From Shimia litoralis (GTDB taxonomy: Bacteria; Pseudomonadota; Alphaproteobacteria; Rhodobacterales; Rhodobacteraceae), in assembly GCF_005518135.1 (NCBI RefSeq), contig NZ_SULI01000001.1, positions 248,001 through 312,000 on the forward strand: a DNA stretch of 64,000 bases. The letters are read 5' to 3'. Under the pieces are notes generated by a model. The model saw only the letters and a list, made by a program, of their open reading frames with translations, was not told the origin of the DNA and ran no database searches. Positions 47,737 to 56,110 of this stretch are shown here, piece by piece (positions within the stretch are counted from its first letter, which is position 1; the number at the start of each line of letters is the position of its first letter). Made by a program: the position numbers and the translations under genes.

Positions 47737-48236
47737 GATTGAGCCTCCGTTTGAGGATTGGGGTGAAGTAGGTGAATGGAATTGACAGGGCAGGGGGCGA
47801 CGCAGCCGCCACAGCCTGTGCAGAGATCGGCATCAAATATCGGTTCTGATCGTCCGCCGGGTTGCAGACGGAACCGTATGGCGTCGTCGTCGCAGTGATC
47901 CTGACAGGCACGGCACTGCAGGCCGTTGCGCGAAAGGCAGGTGTCATCGGCCTGTGCGCGCCACGTCCACGGCACGTCAGCTGATAGCGCCCCTGTTTCG
48001 CAGACGTCCACGCAGGCGTTACAAAATGTGCAGGCGCGCTTGGATTTTAGAACAGGATAATTGCCATCACCCCGAAACAAAATCTTCTCTGGGCAGGCGC
48101 GGGCGCAATCGCCACAGCCGGTGCACGCCTCGAGAAAAGACGGCTCGGCCAAGGCACCGACGGGGCGCAAAATTGGAGTGGCGTTAAAGCCTCCCCGAAG
48201 AAAGGCGCGCCGTGATGGTGCGTTGGCTGTGGTCAT
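47730..48236 (-). CDS. napF: ferredoxin-type protein NapF
   Basis: NapF is a cytoplasmic Fe-S protein thought to help assemble or activate NapA. From ATG 48236 it has 167 residues with an RRAFLRGG start and three CxxCxxC motifs (CTGCGDCARACP, CTFCNACVDVC, CTGCGGCVAPCP), plus CRACQDHCDDD. CGGAGGGCGC precedes the start; the frame's extension to 48332 runs into the promoter and is rejected. It is the first gene of the cluster, with an FNR-type promoter upstream. napE is absent. Confidence 0.94.
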   Translation of the reverse strand: MTTANAPSRRAFLRGGFNATPILRPVGALAEPSFLEACTGCGDCARACPEKILFRGDGNYPVLKSKRACTFCNACVDVCETGALSADVPWTWRAQADDTCLSRNGLQCRACQDHCDDDAIRFRLQPGGRSEPIFDADLCTGCGGCVAPCPVNSIHLLHPNPQTEAQSC

Positions 48237-48736
48237 CTTAGCGCCCTCCGCGACGCGATTTCCTACTGGCTTACCCTTTTGCGATAGGGAGTTTGTGAAT
48301 GGACAATATTGATCTGGATCATTTTGCGGCACAAAAAGAATGCGTTCCCAAAAGCCTGCAAGTATATGATTTTACGAATGTTTTACTTCAGGAATCCTCT
48401 TGTGTGGCATGCAAGTTATTGCTTTTGCTAGCGTTATCATTTGAGGAGGAGGATCACTCTAAGACCGTTTCGGACCTTTTTGATCTCCCTCTAAAAGGGA
48501 TGCCAAATTTACAGGTTTTTGCTCTGTGCAACGCAAAGGCACCGCGCAACGGTTGTGCGGTGCTGACACCGGATGATGTCTTGTTTCTCACTTTTTCGCC
48601 TCCGAAACGGATATTCAAAACACAAGACCCTCGTCCCCGACACGTCCAAAGATCACGGCATCCCAAGTTGTGTCAGTAAGGTGAGCCTGTTGTCTGAGAC
48701 GCAATTTACCAGTATCCAGAGACGGGGAATTTGCGC
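48237..48736. other. napF-regulator intergenic region with uncertain ORF 48299-48679
   Basis: This 500-base divergent region holds the nap promoter. A 126-codon frame on the plus strand starts at ATG 48299, seven bases after AGGGAG, and ends at 48679. The product has an LLLLLALSFEEED stretch and no recognised domain, and its first codons overlap the FNR-type box. It is AT-rich and contains an 11-pair hairpin (48539-48563, one G-U pair, CGG loop). I treat it as probably not a gene. Confidence 0.4.
48281..48322 (-). promoter_or_regulatory. nap promoter with class II FNR-type box
   Basis: The box is TTGATCTGGATCAT at 48309-48322 (nine of ten consensus positions), centred at 48315.5. On the minus strand a TATCGC hexamer (48281-48286) sits exactly at -12 to -7 if the box is at -41.5, giving a start site near 48274 and a leader of about 38 bases to napF. 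Confidence 0.8.
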
Positions 48737-49456
48737 ATGAGCAAACTTTGGGGGAATAGTGTGAAAAAACTCGATGCTTCGGTCGTCCGGTCGTTACCGC
48801 TATTTGCTCAGATGCCCTTGTCCGATATTCAGGATATTCTTGATCTTGCCAGACCAAGGTTGGTGCCAGCCGGACAGAGTGTGTTTGAAGAGGGCACAGA
48901 GGCCAGCCACTTTCACCTATTGCTTGATGGCCATATTCGGGTGGAGCGATTGACGCCGGACGGGGATCGCGTGGTGTCGTTTCATATTCCCCCCGGGCAA
49001 CTGTTTGGAATTGCCAAGGCGCTTGGGCGTGATGTGTATCCTGCAACGGCGGTGGCGGCGCTGGAATGTCTGGTGCTGGTATGGCCCATGACCCTGTGGA
49101 CACGGTTCAGCACCGAGTATGCTGGCTTTGCGCAAGAAGCCTCGCGCACCGTGGGGGCACGGGTCACCGAAATGCACACCCGCGTTCTAGAAATGGCGAC
49201 CCAGCACGTCGAGCAACGTGTGGCGGCGGCAATCTTGCGCATGATGCAGCAGAATGGCCGCCCGACGGAGGATGGCATCGAGATTGCATTTCCGATTACC
49301 CGCAAAATTGTGTCTGATATGACCGGAAGCACACTCTTTACAGTGAGCCGGCTCTTGTCCGCTTGGGAGCGCGAGGGCGTCTTGGTCAGCCGCCGCAAAC
49401 ATATTCATGTGCACAACGTTGCAGCGCTCGAACGGCTGGCCGCAGGACAGAGTTAG
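48737..49456 (+). CDS. Crp/Fnr-family transcription regulator (Dnr/NnrR-like)
   Basis: This 239-residue regulator has an N-terminal cyclic-nucleotide-type beta-barrel (VFEEGTEASHFHLLLDGHIRV, about 40-65), a dimerisation helix and a C-terminal helix-turn-helix (KIVSDMTGSTLFTVSRLLSAWEREG). It lacks the N-terminal cysteines of an oxygen-sensing FNR; only one cysteine is seen. That points to the Dnr/NnrR branch, which senses NO through heme. It lies beside the nap cluster in divergent orientation. Besides ATG 48737, a GTG at 48761 with GGGGGA at good spacing is a strong alternative start. Confidence 0.85.
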   Translation: MSKLWGNSVKKLDASVVRSLPLFAQMPLSDIQDILDLARPRLVPAGQSVFEEGTEASHFHLLLDGHIRVERLTPDGDRVVSFHIPPGQLFGIAKALGRDVYPATAVAALECLVLVWPMTLWTRFSTEYAGFAQEASRTVGARVTEMHTRVLEMATQHVEQRVAAAILRMMQQNGRPTEDGIEIAFPITRKIVSDMTGSTLFTVSRLLSAWEREGVLVSRRKHIHVHNVAALERLAAGQS

Positions 49457-49469
49457 CGCCCGTTTCGTG

Positions 49470-49928
49470 TCAGATCGACACCTGACCTGCACGTTTTATT
49501 TCCTTGAGAACGACATTGGTTTGCGCGCTTTCGACCGCGGGCATGCGAAACAAGAACCCTTCCAAAAACGCGTTATAGGCGTCTAGGTCTCGGCACAAAA
49601 TACGCATTTGATAATCTGCCTGCCCCGTCGTGGCATAACATTCCTGGACTTCGGGGCGCAGGCTGATGGCTTTTACAAAATCCTCCAGCTTATCCGGATC
49701 GTGCCGTGTGAGCTGGACGTGCACGATGGCCTGAAACGTCAGGCCCAACTTCGCGGGCTGCAATTGTGCGCCATAGCGTTCGATGACACCTGTGTCTTCA
49801 AACGCGCGCACACGCCGCCAGCACGCAGACGTCGACATCCCTACGGTTTGCGCCAGTTCTGCGTTCGACATTCGGCAATCACGTTGCAGCAAACGCAGCA
49901 AATGCGCATCGCGCTGATCAATAGTCAT
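49470..49928 (-). CDS. Lrp/AsnC-family regulator
   Basis: This 152-residue regulator has a helix-turn-helix (RMSNAELAQTVGMSTSACWRRVRAFEDTGVI, about 18-48) and an RAM ligand-binding domain with the family's effector region. It diverges from iorAB, so it probably activates or represses it in response to an amino acid, as is usual for this pair. The start is set at ATG 49928 (MTIDQRDAHLLRLL); the longer frame to 49976 runs into the repeat region. The upstream ribosome site is weak. Confidence 0.9.
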   Translation of the reverse strand: MTIDQRDAHLLRLLQRDCRMSNAELAQTVGMSTSACWRRVRAFEDTGVIERYGAQLQPAKLGLTFQAIVHVQLTRHDPDKLEDFVKAISLRPEVQECYATTGQADYQMRILCRDLDAYNAFLEGFLFRMPAVESAQTNVVLKEIKRAGQVSI

Positions 49929-49973
49929 TTGGTTGATGCACCCGAATTGTTGTTCACGTTTGGGTAACTGTAC

Positions 49974-50003
49974 CAATATTTGCCGATATTGATACCCATA
50001 TTG
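49974..50003. repeat. phased CAATAT/ATATTG repeats in the lrp-iorAB promoter region
   Basis: CAATAT (49974-49979), ATATTG (49986-49991) and ATATTG (49998-50003) are spaced every 12 bases: one inverted and one direct copy. This lies between divergent lrp and iorAB and could be the Lrp-type operator. Confidence 0.6.
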
Positions 50004-50065
50004 AACGAATAATTCTGATTTACCGAGATATTCTGATCGTTCACCTGACGCCTTGGGGATATCAC

Positions 50066-53000
50066 ATGACTGCCTTGCCTACTCGACTGGACACCTATCA
50101 ACTCTCGGATCGCTATGCGTATACGCAGGGGCGTGTCTTTTTGACAGGAACGCAAGCGCTGGTGCGGATCATGATGGATCAGGCACGCCGCGATCGAGAC
50201 CAAGGGCTAAATACGGCAGGGTTTATTTCGGGATACCGCGGATCGCCACTTGGGGCGCTTGATCTTGAACTGTGGCGCGCCAAACAGCGCATTGCAGAAG
50301 ATCGCATTACCTTTATGCCTGCCGTAAACGAAGACTTGGGCGCGACGGCGGTCTTGGGGGCGCAGCAATCCGTTCTGGACCCCCATGCCGAGGTCGAGGG
50401 CGTTTTTTCGATGTGGTATGGCAAAGGGCCTGGCGTGGATCGGTCTGGCGATGCTCTCAAGCACGGGAATGCCTATGGATCGTCGGCCAAAGGTGGTGTT
50501 CTGGTTGTTGCCGGTGATGATCATGGCTGTGTCAGCTCGTCCATGCCGCATCAGTCGGACGTGGCCTTTATGTCTTGGTTTATGCCTTCGCTGAATCCGG
50601 CATCAATCGCGGAGTATCAAGCGTTTGGGGAATACGGGTTTGCGCTGTCGCGCTTTAGCGGCACGTGGGTCGGGTTCAAGGCAATCTCGGAGACCGTTGA
50701 ATCCGGTCAGTCGGTGGAACTTGTGCCGGACCGCGTGTTTCACCAACCGGATTTTACCGGCCCGCAAGGTGGGCTGCATGTGCGCAGCTCTGACCTGCCG
50801 AGCCCGGAAATCGAGACCCGTATCGGTCACAAGTTACGGGCAGTCGAAGCTTTTGCCGAAGCGAACCCGATTGACCATCGCGTGTATGATGTGGCGGATG
50901 CAACGTTCGGATTTGTCACCACGGGCAAGGGGCATCTAGACCTGATGGAAGCCTTGCGCCTGTTGGGGATGGATCAAGACAAATGTCGTGCGCTGGGCAT
51001 TGATATTTACAAGGTGGGGATGGTGTGGCCGCTGGCGCGCCGTGATGCGCTTGCGTTTGTGCGCAACAAACAAGAAGTCCTTGTGATCGAAGAAAAACGC
51101 GGCATCATCGAAAGCCAGTTCAAAGAGTATTTCTATGACTGGCCCGGTGACAAGCCCGAGCGCATGGTGGGCAAACACAACAGCGAAGGCGATCCGCTTA
51201 TTCCGTGGACCGGCGAGCTTAGCCCGCAATTGCTGATCCCCATCATCGCTGACAGGTTGGATCGGTTTTTCCCAGAGGAAAACCTGCCGCAAAAGGCGCG
51301 GGCGCTCACCGATCAACCCCCGATCCTGCTTTCGGTGCCCGGGGCCAACCGCACGCCGTATTTCTGTTCTGGCTGTCCGCACAATACGTCGACCAAGGTC
51401 CCCGAAGGCAGCAAAGCTGCATCGGGCATCGGCTGTCACGTCATGGCAAGCTGGATGGATCGTGACACCGCAGGCTATGCGCAGATGGGCGGTGAGGGGG
51501 TGCCTTGGGCTGCCGCGTCTCTGTTCAATGGCGGCAAGCATATCTTTCAGAATTTGGGTGAAGGCACGTGGTATCACTCTGGGTCGCTTGCCATTCGCCA
51601 AGCCGTCGCAGCCCAAACAAACATCACTTATAAAATTTTGTATAACGACGCCGTGGCGATGACCGGCGGTCAGCCCGTGGATGGTCCTGTCAGTGTGCTG
51701 GGCGTTGCCCAGACATGCCGCGCCGAAGGTGTACAGCGGATCGCGCTTGTGTCTGACGATATATCCAAGTTCACCAGACCCGAATTTCCGGCGGGCACAA
51801 CGTTTCACGCGCGCGAGGAATTAGACACAGTTCAGCGTGCGCTGCGCGAGGTCAAAGGTGTGAGCGTTCTGATCTATGAACAGACCTGCGCCACAGAAAA
51901 ACGCCGTCGCCGTAAGCGCGGCACGTTGGATGACCCGAAACGCTTTGCGGTGATCAACCCCTTGGTCTGCGAGGGCTGTGGCGACTGTTCTGTCCAAAGC
52001 AACTGCCTGAGTGTGGAGCCGCTGGAGACCGAGTTTGGCCGCAAACGTAAAATCAACCTGAATACATGTAACAAAGATTTCTCGTGTTTGGATGGGTTTT
52101 GCCCGTCCTTTGTCACGGTCGAAGGAGCGATCCGCACACGCCGCGAGGGGGCGGATGTGGATGCAAGCTCTCTTTGCGCCGCGCTGCCCACCCCTGTATT
52201 ACCGCCACTCGCGGAGCCGTTTGATCTGCTCGTCACAGGGGTGGGTGGCACCGGTGTTGTCACCGTGGGCGCGCTTGTGACCATGGCGGCACATCTGGAA
52301 GGATTGGGATCAAGTGTTCTGGATTTTACGGGGTTCGCCCAGAAATTCGGCACAGTCCTGAGCTATGTACGGTTGGGCAAGTCGCCAGAGGCGATTCATC
52401 AAGTCCGCATCGGGCAGGGCGCGGCAGATGCCGTCATTGGATGTGATATCGTGGTCTCGTCTGCTGCCAAAGCATCGGTGCATTATCGCAAAGGCACCGG
52501 TGTGGTGCTGAACCGCGCGGAAATGCCAACGGGCGATCTTGTGTTGCACCGGGACGCATCGCTTAAGGTGGATGCACGAGAGGCCGTGATCCGTCAGGCC
52601 GTTGGCGATGAAAACGTACATGGTTTTGACGCCAATGCGGTGGCCGAGGCTTTGCTTGGGGATTCGGTTTTTGCCAATGTCATGATGCTGGGCTTTGCGT
52701 GGCAGCGCGGGTTGGTACCGGTGAGCGAGGTCGCTCTGAAACAGGCGATTTTGCTAAACGGGGTGGCCGTCGACAAAAACGCGCGTGCCTTTGATTTCGG
52801 ACGTGTTATGGCGCACGACCCCGAAAAACTGATGCCTGCGCCGGTTGTGCCATCTGTTCAAACTGCACAGGATCTGATTCAGGCGCGTAGTGCGTTTTTG
52901 ACCGACTATCAAAATGCGGCGTATGCGCAGCGGTATGTCTCTACCCTCGCGCGCTTTGGGGCGTCCTTGTCCGATGACACACGCGAGGTCTTGCTGTCGA

Positions 53001-53509
53001 CGGCGGCGCGCGCGCTGTTCAAGTTGATGTCATACAAGGACGAATACGAGGTCGCGCGCCTGCACACCCAGACCGGGTTTGATGATAAGATATCAGAGCA
53101 GTTCGAGGGCGACTATCGGATTCAATACCACATGGCACCGCCTGTATTATCATCCGGACGTGATGCGCGCGGACGCCCCAAAAAACGCGCATTTGGGCAG
53201 TGGATGCGCCCCGTATTGGGGGGAATGGCGCGCTTCAAATTCCTGCGGGGCACGATGCTGGATCCATTTGGATACGGCGCAGACCGTGTGGAAGAACGTG
53301 CATTGGTCGCGTGGTTCGAAAGTGTTCTGGATACCCTGTCAGAGGTGGCATTGCACGACGTGCCACAGGCCGATGTGTTGGACGTCTTAGCTGCACCGAT
53401 GGAGTTTCGCGGCTATGGCCCTGTCAAGTCACAGGCGATTGCGCGGCATAAGGCCCGCGCAGATGCCAAGCTTGCCGATCTTGTGCAACGCCACGCGGCC
53501 GCGGCTTAA
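50066..53509 (+). CDS. indolepyruvate ferredoxin oxidoreductase, fused alpha/beta
   Basis: This 1,147-residue fusion oxidatively decarboxylates aromatic 2-oxoacids (indolepyruvate, phenylpyruvate) to acyl-CoA with thiamine diphosphate and ferredoxin. The first two thirds are alpha-type, with the TPP pyrimidine domain, then CSGCPHNTSTKVPEG...GIGCHVMASWMDR. A ferredoxin region follows (CEGCGDCSVQSNC and a second cysteine set CNKDFSCLDGFCPSF, about 630-690). The last third is the beta/gamma-type 2-oxoacid oxidoreductase domain (GVGGTGVVTVGALV). It diverges from the Lrp-type regulator and overlaps xerC by four bases tail to tail. Confidence 0.93.
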   Translation: MTALPTRLDTYQLSDRYAYTQGRVFLTGTQALVRIMMDQARRDRDQGLNTAGFISGYRGSPLGALDLELWRAKQRIAEDRITFMPAVNEDLGATAVLGAQQSVLDPHAEVEGVFSMWYGKGPGVDRSGDALKHGNAYGSSAKGGVLVVAGDDHGCVSSSMPHQSDVAFMSWFMPSLNPASIAEYQAFGEYGFALSRFSGTWVGFKAISETVESGQSVELVPDRVFHQPDFTGPQGGLHVRSSDLPSPEIETRIGHKLRAVEAFAEANPIDHRVYDVADATFGFVTTGKGHLDLMEALRLLGMDQDKCRALGIDIYKVGMVWPLARRDALAFVRNKQEVLVIEEKRGIIESQFKEYFYDWPGDKPERMVGKHNSEGDPLIPWTGELSPQLLIPIIADRLDRFFPEENLPQKARALTDQPPILLSVPGANRTPYFCSGCPHNTSTKVPEGSKAASGIGCHVMASWMDRDTAGYAQMGGEGVPWAAASLFNGGKHIFQNLGEGTWYHSGSLAIRQAVAAQTNITYKILYNDAVAMTGGQPVDGPVSVLGVAQTCRAEGVQRIALVSDDISKFTRPEFPAGTTFHAREELDTVQRALREVKGVSVLIYEQTCATEKRRRRKRGTLDDPKRFAVINPLVCEGCGDCSVQSNCLSVEPLETEFGRKRKINLNTCNKDFSCLDGFCPSFVTVEGAIRTRREGADVDASSLCAALPTPVLPPLAEPFDLLVTGVGGTGVVTVGALVTMAAHLEGLGSSVLDFTGFAQKFGTVLSYVRLGKSPEAIHQVRIGQGAADAVIGCDIVVSSAAKASVHYRKGTGVVLNRAEMPTGDLVLHRDASLKVDAREAVIRQAVGDENVHGFDANAVAEALLGDSVFANVMMLGFAWQRGLVPVSEVALKQAILLNGVAVDKNARAFDFGRVMAHDPEKLMPAPVVPSVQTAQDLIQARSAFLTDYQNAAYAQRYVSTLARFGASLSDDTREVLLSTAARALFKLMSYKDEYEVARLHTQTGFDDKISEQFEGDYRIQYHMAPPVLSSGRDARGRPKKRAFGQWMRPVLGGMARFKFLRGTMLDPFGYGADRVEERALVAWFESVLDTLSEVALHDVPQADVLDVLAAPMEFRGYGPVKSQAIARHKARADAKLADLVQRHAAAA

Positions 53510-54432
53510 CCTGTGTCTTTGGCCTTGGGGTGTGCCCGATTGTAGACATCCATAAGGTGGGCGGTGTCCACAGCGGTATAGTTTTGCGTCGTGGACAGGG
53601 ATGCGTGGCCAAGCAGTTCCTGAATAGCGCGCAGGTCGCCACCAGCTTCAAGCAAATGGGTGGCAAAGCTGTGGCGCAAGGCATGTGGCGTGGCACTTGC
53701 AGGAAGCCCCAATCGATGGCGCGTGGCCTCCATGGTGCGCGCGACAATGCGGGGAGACAATCGCCCGCCGCGTACTCCGCGAAACAGGGCGGTGTCTGGC
53801 GTATGCAGGTGCGGGCTTAGGCGCAAATAGGAATCGACAGCATCCCTTGCGGCATCAATCACTGGAACCACGCGTTCCTTGCCGCCCTTACCGACGATCC
53901 GCAACACAGGCGGAAGCGGGGCGTCCGAGTTATTCAGACCCAAGGCCTCGGAGATACGCAACCCACATCCATACAACAGTGTCATGATCGCAATGTCACG
54001 CGCCCCAACCCAGGGGGCGCTGGATTGCACGTCAACCGTATTGATGACCTCTTTTGCGGCGTGTGGCGACAGGGGCCGCGGCAATTTTTTCTGAAACTTT
54101 GGTGCGCGCATCGACAAAATTGCGGTCGGGTCAAATCCTTGGTGTTCGGAAAACCACCGATAAAAGCTTTTGATGGCGGAGAGCTTGCGCGCAAGCGATC
54201 GCGAGGACATCCCGGATGCGCGGCATCGTGCCATCCATGCGCGCATGTCTTGCACCGAGACTTGCGTAAGCGGAGTGATCCCTTGCGGCCCACCTTTGTG
54301 CACACACAAGAAGGTTAAGAACTCGCCCACATCACTACGATAGGCGATCAATGTGTTCTCAGCCACGCCATTCAGCGCAGCTTGGGTCTCGAGCCAGCGT
54401 TGCAGTGCGTCTTGTCCGGCAGGGGAAATCAC
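53506..54432 (-). CDS. xerC: site-specific tyrosine recombinase XerC
   Basis: XerC with XerD resolves chromosome dimers at dif. The 308-residue protein has an N-terminal SAM-like core-binding domain and the catalytic set Arg159, Lys182, His250, Arg253, His276 and nucleophile Tyr285. Its start overlaps the DUF484 stop by four bases (ATGA), as in many proteobacteria where DUF484 and xerC are paired. There is no sign of a nearby integrated element, so it is the core recombinase and not a phage integrase. Confidence 0.96.
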   Translation of the reverse strand: MISPAGQDALQRWLETQAALNGVAENTLIAYRSDVGEFLTFLCVHKGGPQGITPLTQVSVQDMRAWMARCRASGMSSRSLARKLSAIKSFYRWFSEHQGFDPTAILSMRAPKFQKKLPRPLSPHAAKEVINTVDVQSSAPWVGARDIAIMTLLYGCGLRISEALGLNNSDAPLPPVLRIVGKGGKERVVPVIDAARDAVDSYLRLSPHLHTPDTALFRGVRGGRLSPRIVARTMEATRHRLGLPASATPHALRHSFATHLLEAGGDLRAIQELLGHASLSTTQNYTAVDTAHLMDVYNRAHPKAKDTG

Positions 54433-55136
54433 GACAACCAGCGACGCATAGCCCGTTCAAACACGCCCGCGAAGAATGCGAGCAAATCTGTGCCTTGTTG
54501 GGGCGTGAATTGGTGAGGGTCTTCTGCGCCCATCACCAGCATACCGGGCAGGCGACCCTCGCCAAAGTCCAGTTTAAGACAGGCCTCGGATCTGATCCAG
54601 TCGGCGGCCTCGCCATAAATCGTGTCACCGCCGGTTTGAATTTGGCGCAACGTCACCTGTCGCAGAGGGACATTGCGCCCTCCGGTCAGGTACGCATCGA
54701 TAAATCCGGGCTCTGCAACTGACAGCACATCGCCAAGTTTGCTCACCGCCGGATCATTCTCGGCTTGTACGGTTTCCAGAACAAGACGCACCGCATCAAC
54801 GCGCAAGATATCAGCGACCTCGCCGCCAAGATCACGCAGGAATGGTTCGAAATCGGCAGGGTCAAGCATGCGCAGGATCGCACGGTGCACCTGATTTGTC
54901 CCAGCAAGGTTGTCATAGGCGGCAGCGATGACGCTGCGGTGCGTGTCCTCAAGGCGGTCCAGTCTGGCCTCGAGGCGCTCCATGGCGATGCCCCGCAGGT
55001 CCACGATGTTGCCGCCCATGGTTTTCTCATTGGCAGAAATCAGGGCGCGCATGACGTCCTGATCATCCAGAATTACATCAGGCTGCGAAATGATCTTTTC
55101 GCGCAAGGTGTCATCAATCTTGGCAGTGCTGCTCAT
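54429..55136 (-). CDS. DUF484 family protein
   Basis: This 235-residue cytoplasmic protein of the DUF484 family is commonly encoded directly upstream of xerC. It begins with a helical region (LREKIISQPDVILDDQDVMRALISAN) followed by a coiled-coil-like stretch (EARLDRLEDTHRSVI). A GAF-like domain fills the rest (ADILRVDAVRLVLE, GMLVMGAEDPHQFTPQQGTDLLAFFAGVFE). Function is unknown. It starts at ATG 55136. The segment to fsa (about 200 bases) holds a hairpin that probably ends the fsa transcript. Confidence 0.9.
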   Translation of the reverse strand: MSSTAKIDDTLREKIISQPDVILDDQDVMRALISANEKTMGGNIVDLRGIAMERLEARLDRLEDTHRSVIAAAYDNLAGTNQVHRAILRMLDPADFEPFLRDLGGEVADILRVDAVRLVLETVQAENDPAVSKLGDVLSVAEPGFIDAYLTGGRNVPLRQVTLRQIQTGGDTIYGEAADWIRSEACLKLDFGEGRLPGMLVMGAEDPHQFTPQQGTDLLAFFAGVFERAMRRWLS

Positions 55137-55288
55137 GCGTGCCTCTTTTTATGTTTGGCAAAACTCTATCAGAGACGCCTGCGGATTTCCTCATCTTTTT
55201 TGCGAAGATTATTCCGATGGCGAAAGGGTGCTAATCCTGAACCGGATCAACAGACATGGATCAGGTCGATCCAAGTCGAGACGCGCCT

Positions 55289-55323
55289 AAGTGCCGGGGC
55301 AGCCTTTTGTTGCCTCGGCACTT
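55289..55323 (-). terminator. hairpin after fsa
   Basis: AAGTGCCGGGGCA pairs with TGCCTCGGCACTT (13 pairs, one G-U) around a nine-base loop, 17 bases after the fsa stop. No strong T run follows on the minus strand, so its strength is uncertain. Confidence 0.65.
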
Positions 55324-55339
55324 GGTGTGTTCAGCGAAT

Positions 55340-55993
55340 TTACAGAATTTTGATGTCTGCGGCCTTGATGTCCTCAAGGAAGGTGGCCAGACCTTTGTCG
55401 GTCAGCGGATGGTTGATCATGGATTTGATCACAGCAGGCGGGGCTGTCATGACGTCGGCACCGATGCGTGCACTTTCGAGCACGTGATTTGCCGAACGGA
55501 TCGAAGCCGCCAGAATCTGGGTGTCGAACCCATAGTTGTCATAGATTGTGCGGATGTCGGCGATCAAGTCCATGCCATCAAGGTTGATGTCATCCAAGCG
55601 CCCGATAAAGGGCGAGATGAATGTGGCCCCGGCTTTGGCTGCCAAAAGCGCCTGATTGGCCGAGAAGCACAACGTCACGTTCACCATATGACCGTCGTCC
55701 GAAAGGGCCTTGCATGCCTTAAGACCATCCCATGTCAGGGGGACCTTTACGGCGATGTTCTCTGCGATCTCGACCAACTTGCGGCCTTCGGCAATCATGG
55801 TGTCGGCGTCAACTGCGGTGACTTCGGCGGACACGGGACCATCAACAAGGTCACAGATTTCTTTTGTGACTTCGATAATGTCACGGCCTGATTTTTTGAT
55901 GAGCGACGGGTTTGTTGTGACCCCGTCGACCATGCCAAGATCATTCAGTTCGGCAATGGCGTCGATTTCTGCGGTATCTACAAAGAATTTCAT
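55340..55993 (-). CDS. fsa: fructose-6-phosphate aldolase / transaldolase-like (Fsa)
   Basis: This 217-residue class I aldolase barrel of the small transaldolase/Fsa type has Schiff-base Lys83 in [12 protein letters not shown], plus [14 protein letters not shown] near residues 23-36 and [14 protein letters not shown] near the end. The type forms decamers and may act as transaldolase in the pentose phosphate pathway or as fructose-6-phosphate aldolase; sequence alone does not tell which. AAAGGACGCG precedes ATG 55993. It diverges from priA. Confidence 0.94.
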   Translation of the reverse strand: MKFFVDTAEIDAIAELNDLGMVDGVTTNPSLIKKSGRDIIEVTKEICDLVDGPVSAEVTAVDADTMIAEGRKLVEIAENIAVKVPLTWDGLKACKALSDDGHMVNVTLCFSANQALLAAKAGATFISPFIGRLDDINLDGMDLIADIRTIYDNYGFDTQILAASIRSANHVLESARIGADVMTAPPAVIKSMINHPLTDKGLATFLEDIKAADIKIL

Positions 55994-56110
55994 GGCTGCG
56001 CGTCCTTTGATGGGTTGGCCTTGGATTGGCTTGCCTTTAGCGCATAGTTTGAGATGCTGGAACCCCAAAGCGCGGGTCATGCGCAGGGAATAGCCGAACC
56101 GAGGATCGAT

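Noticed and set aside
53506-54432. xerC as the integrase of a mobile element
   Set aside because: It is overlapped with DUF484 in the usual chromosomal pairing, has full catalytic residues, and no element borders or cargo are present.
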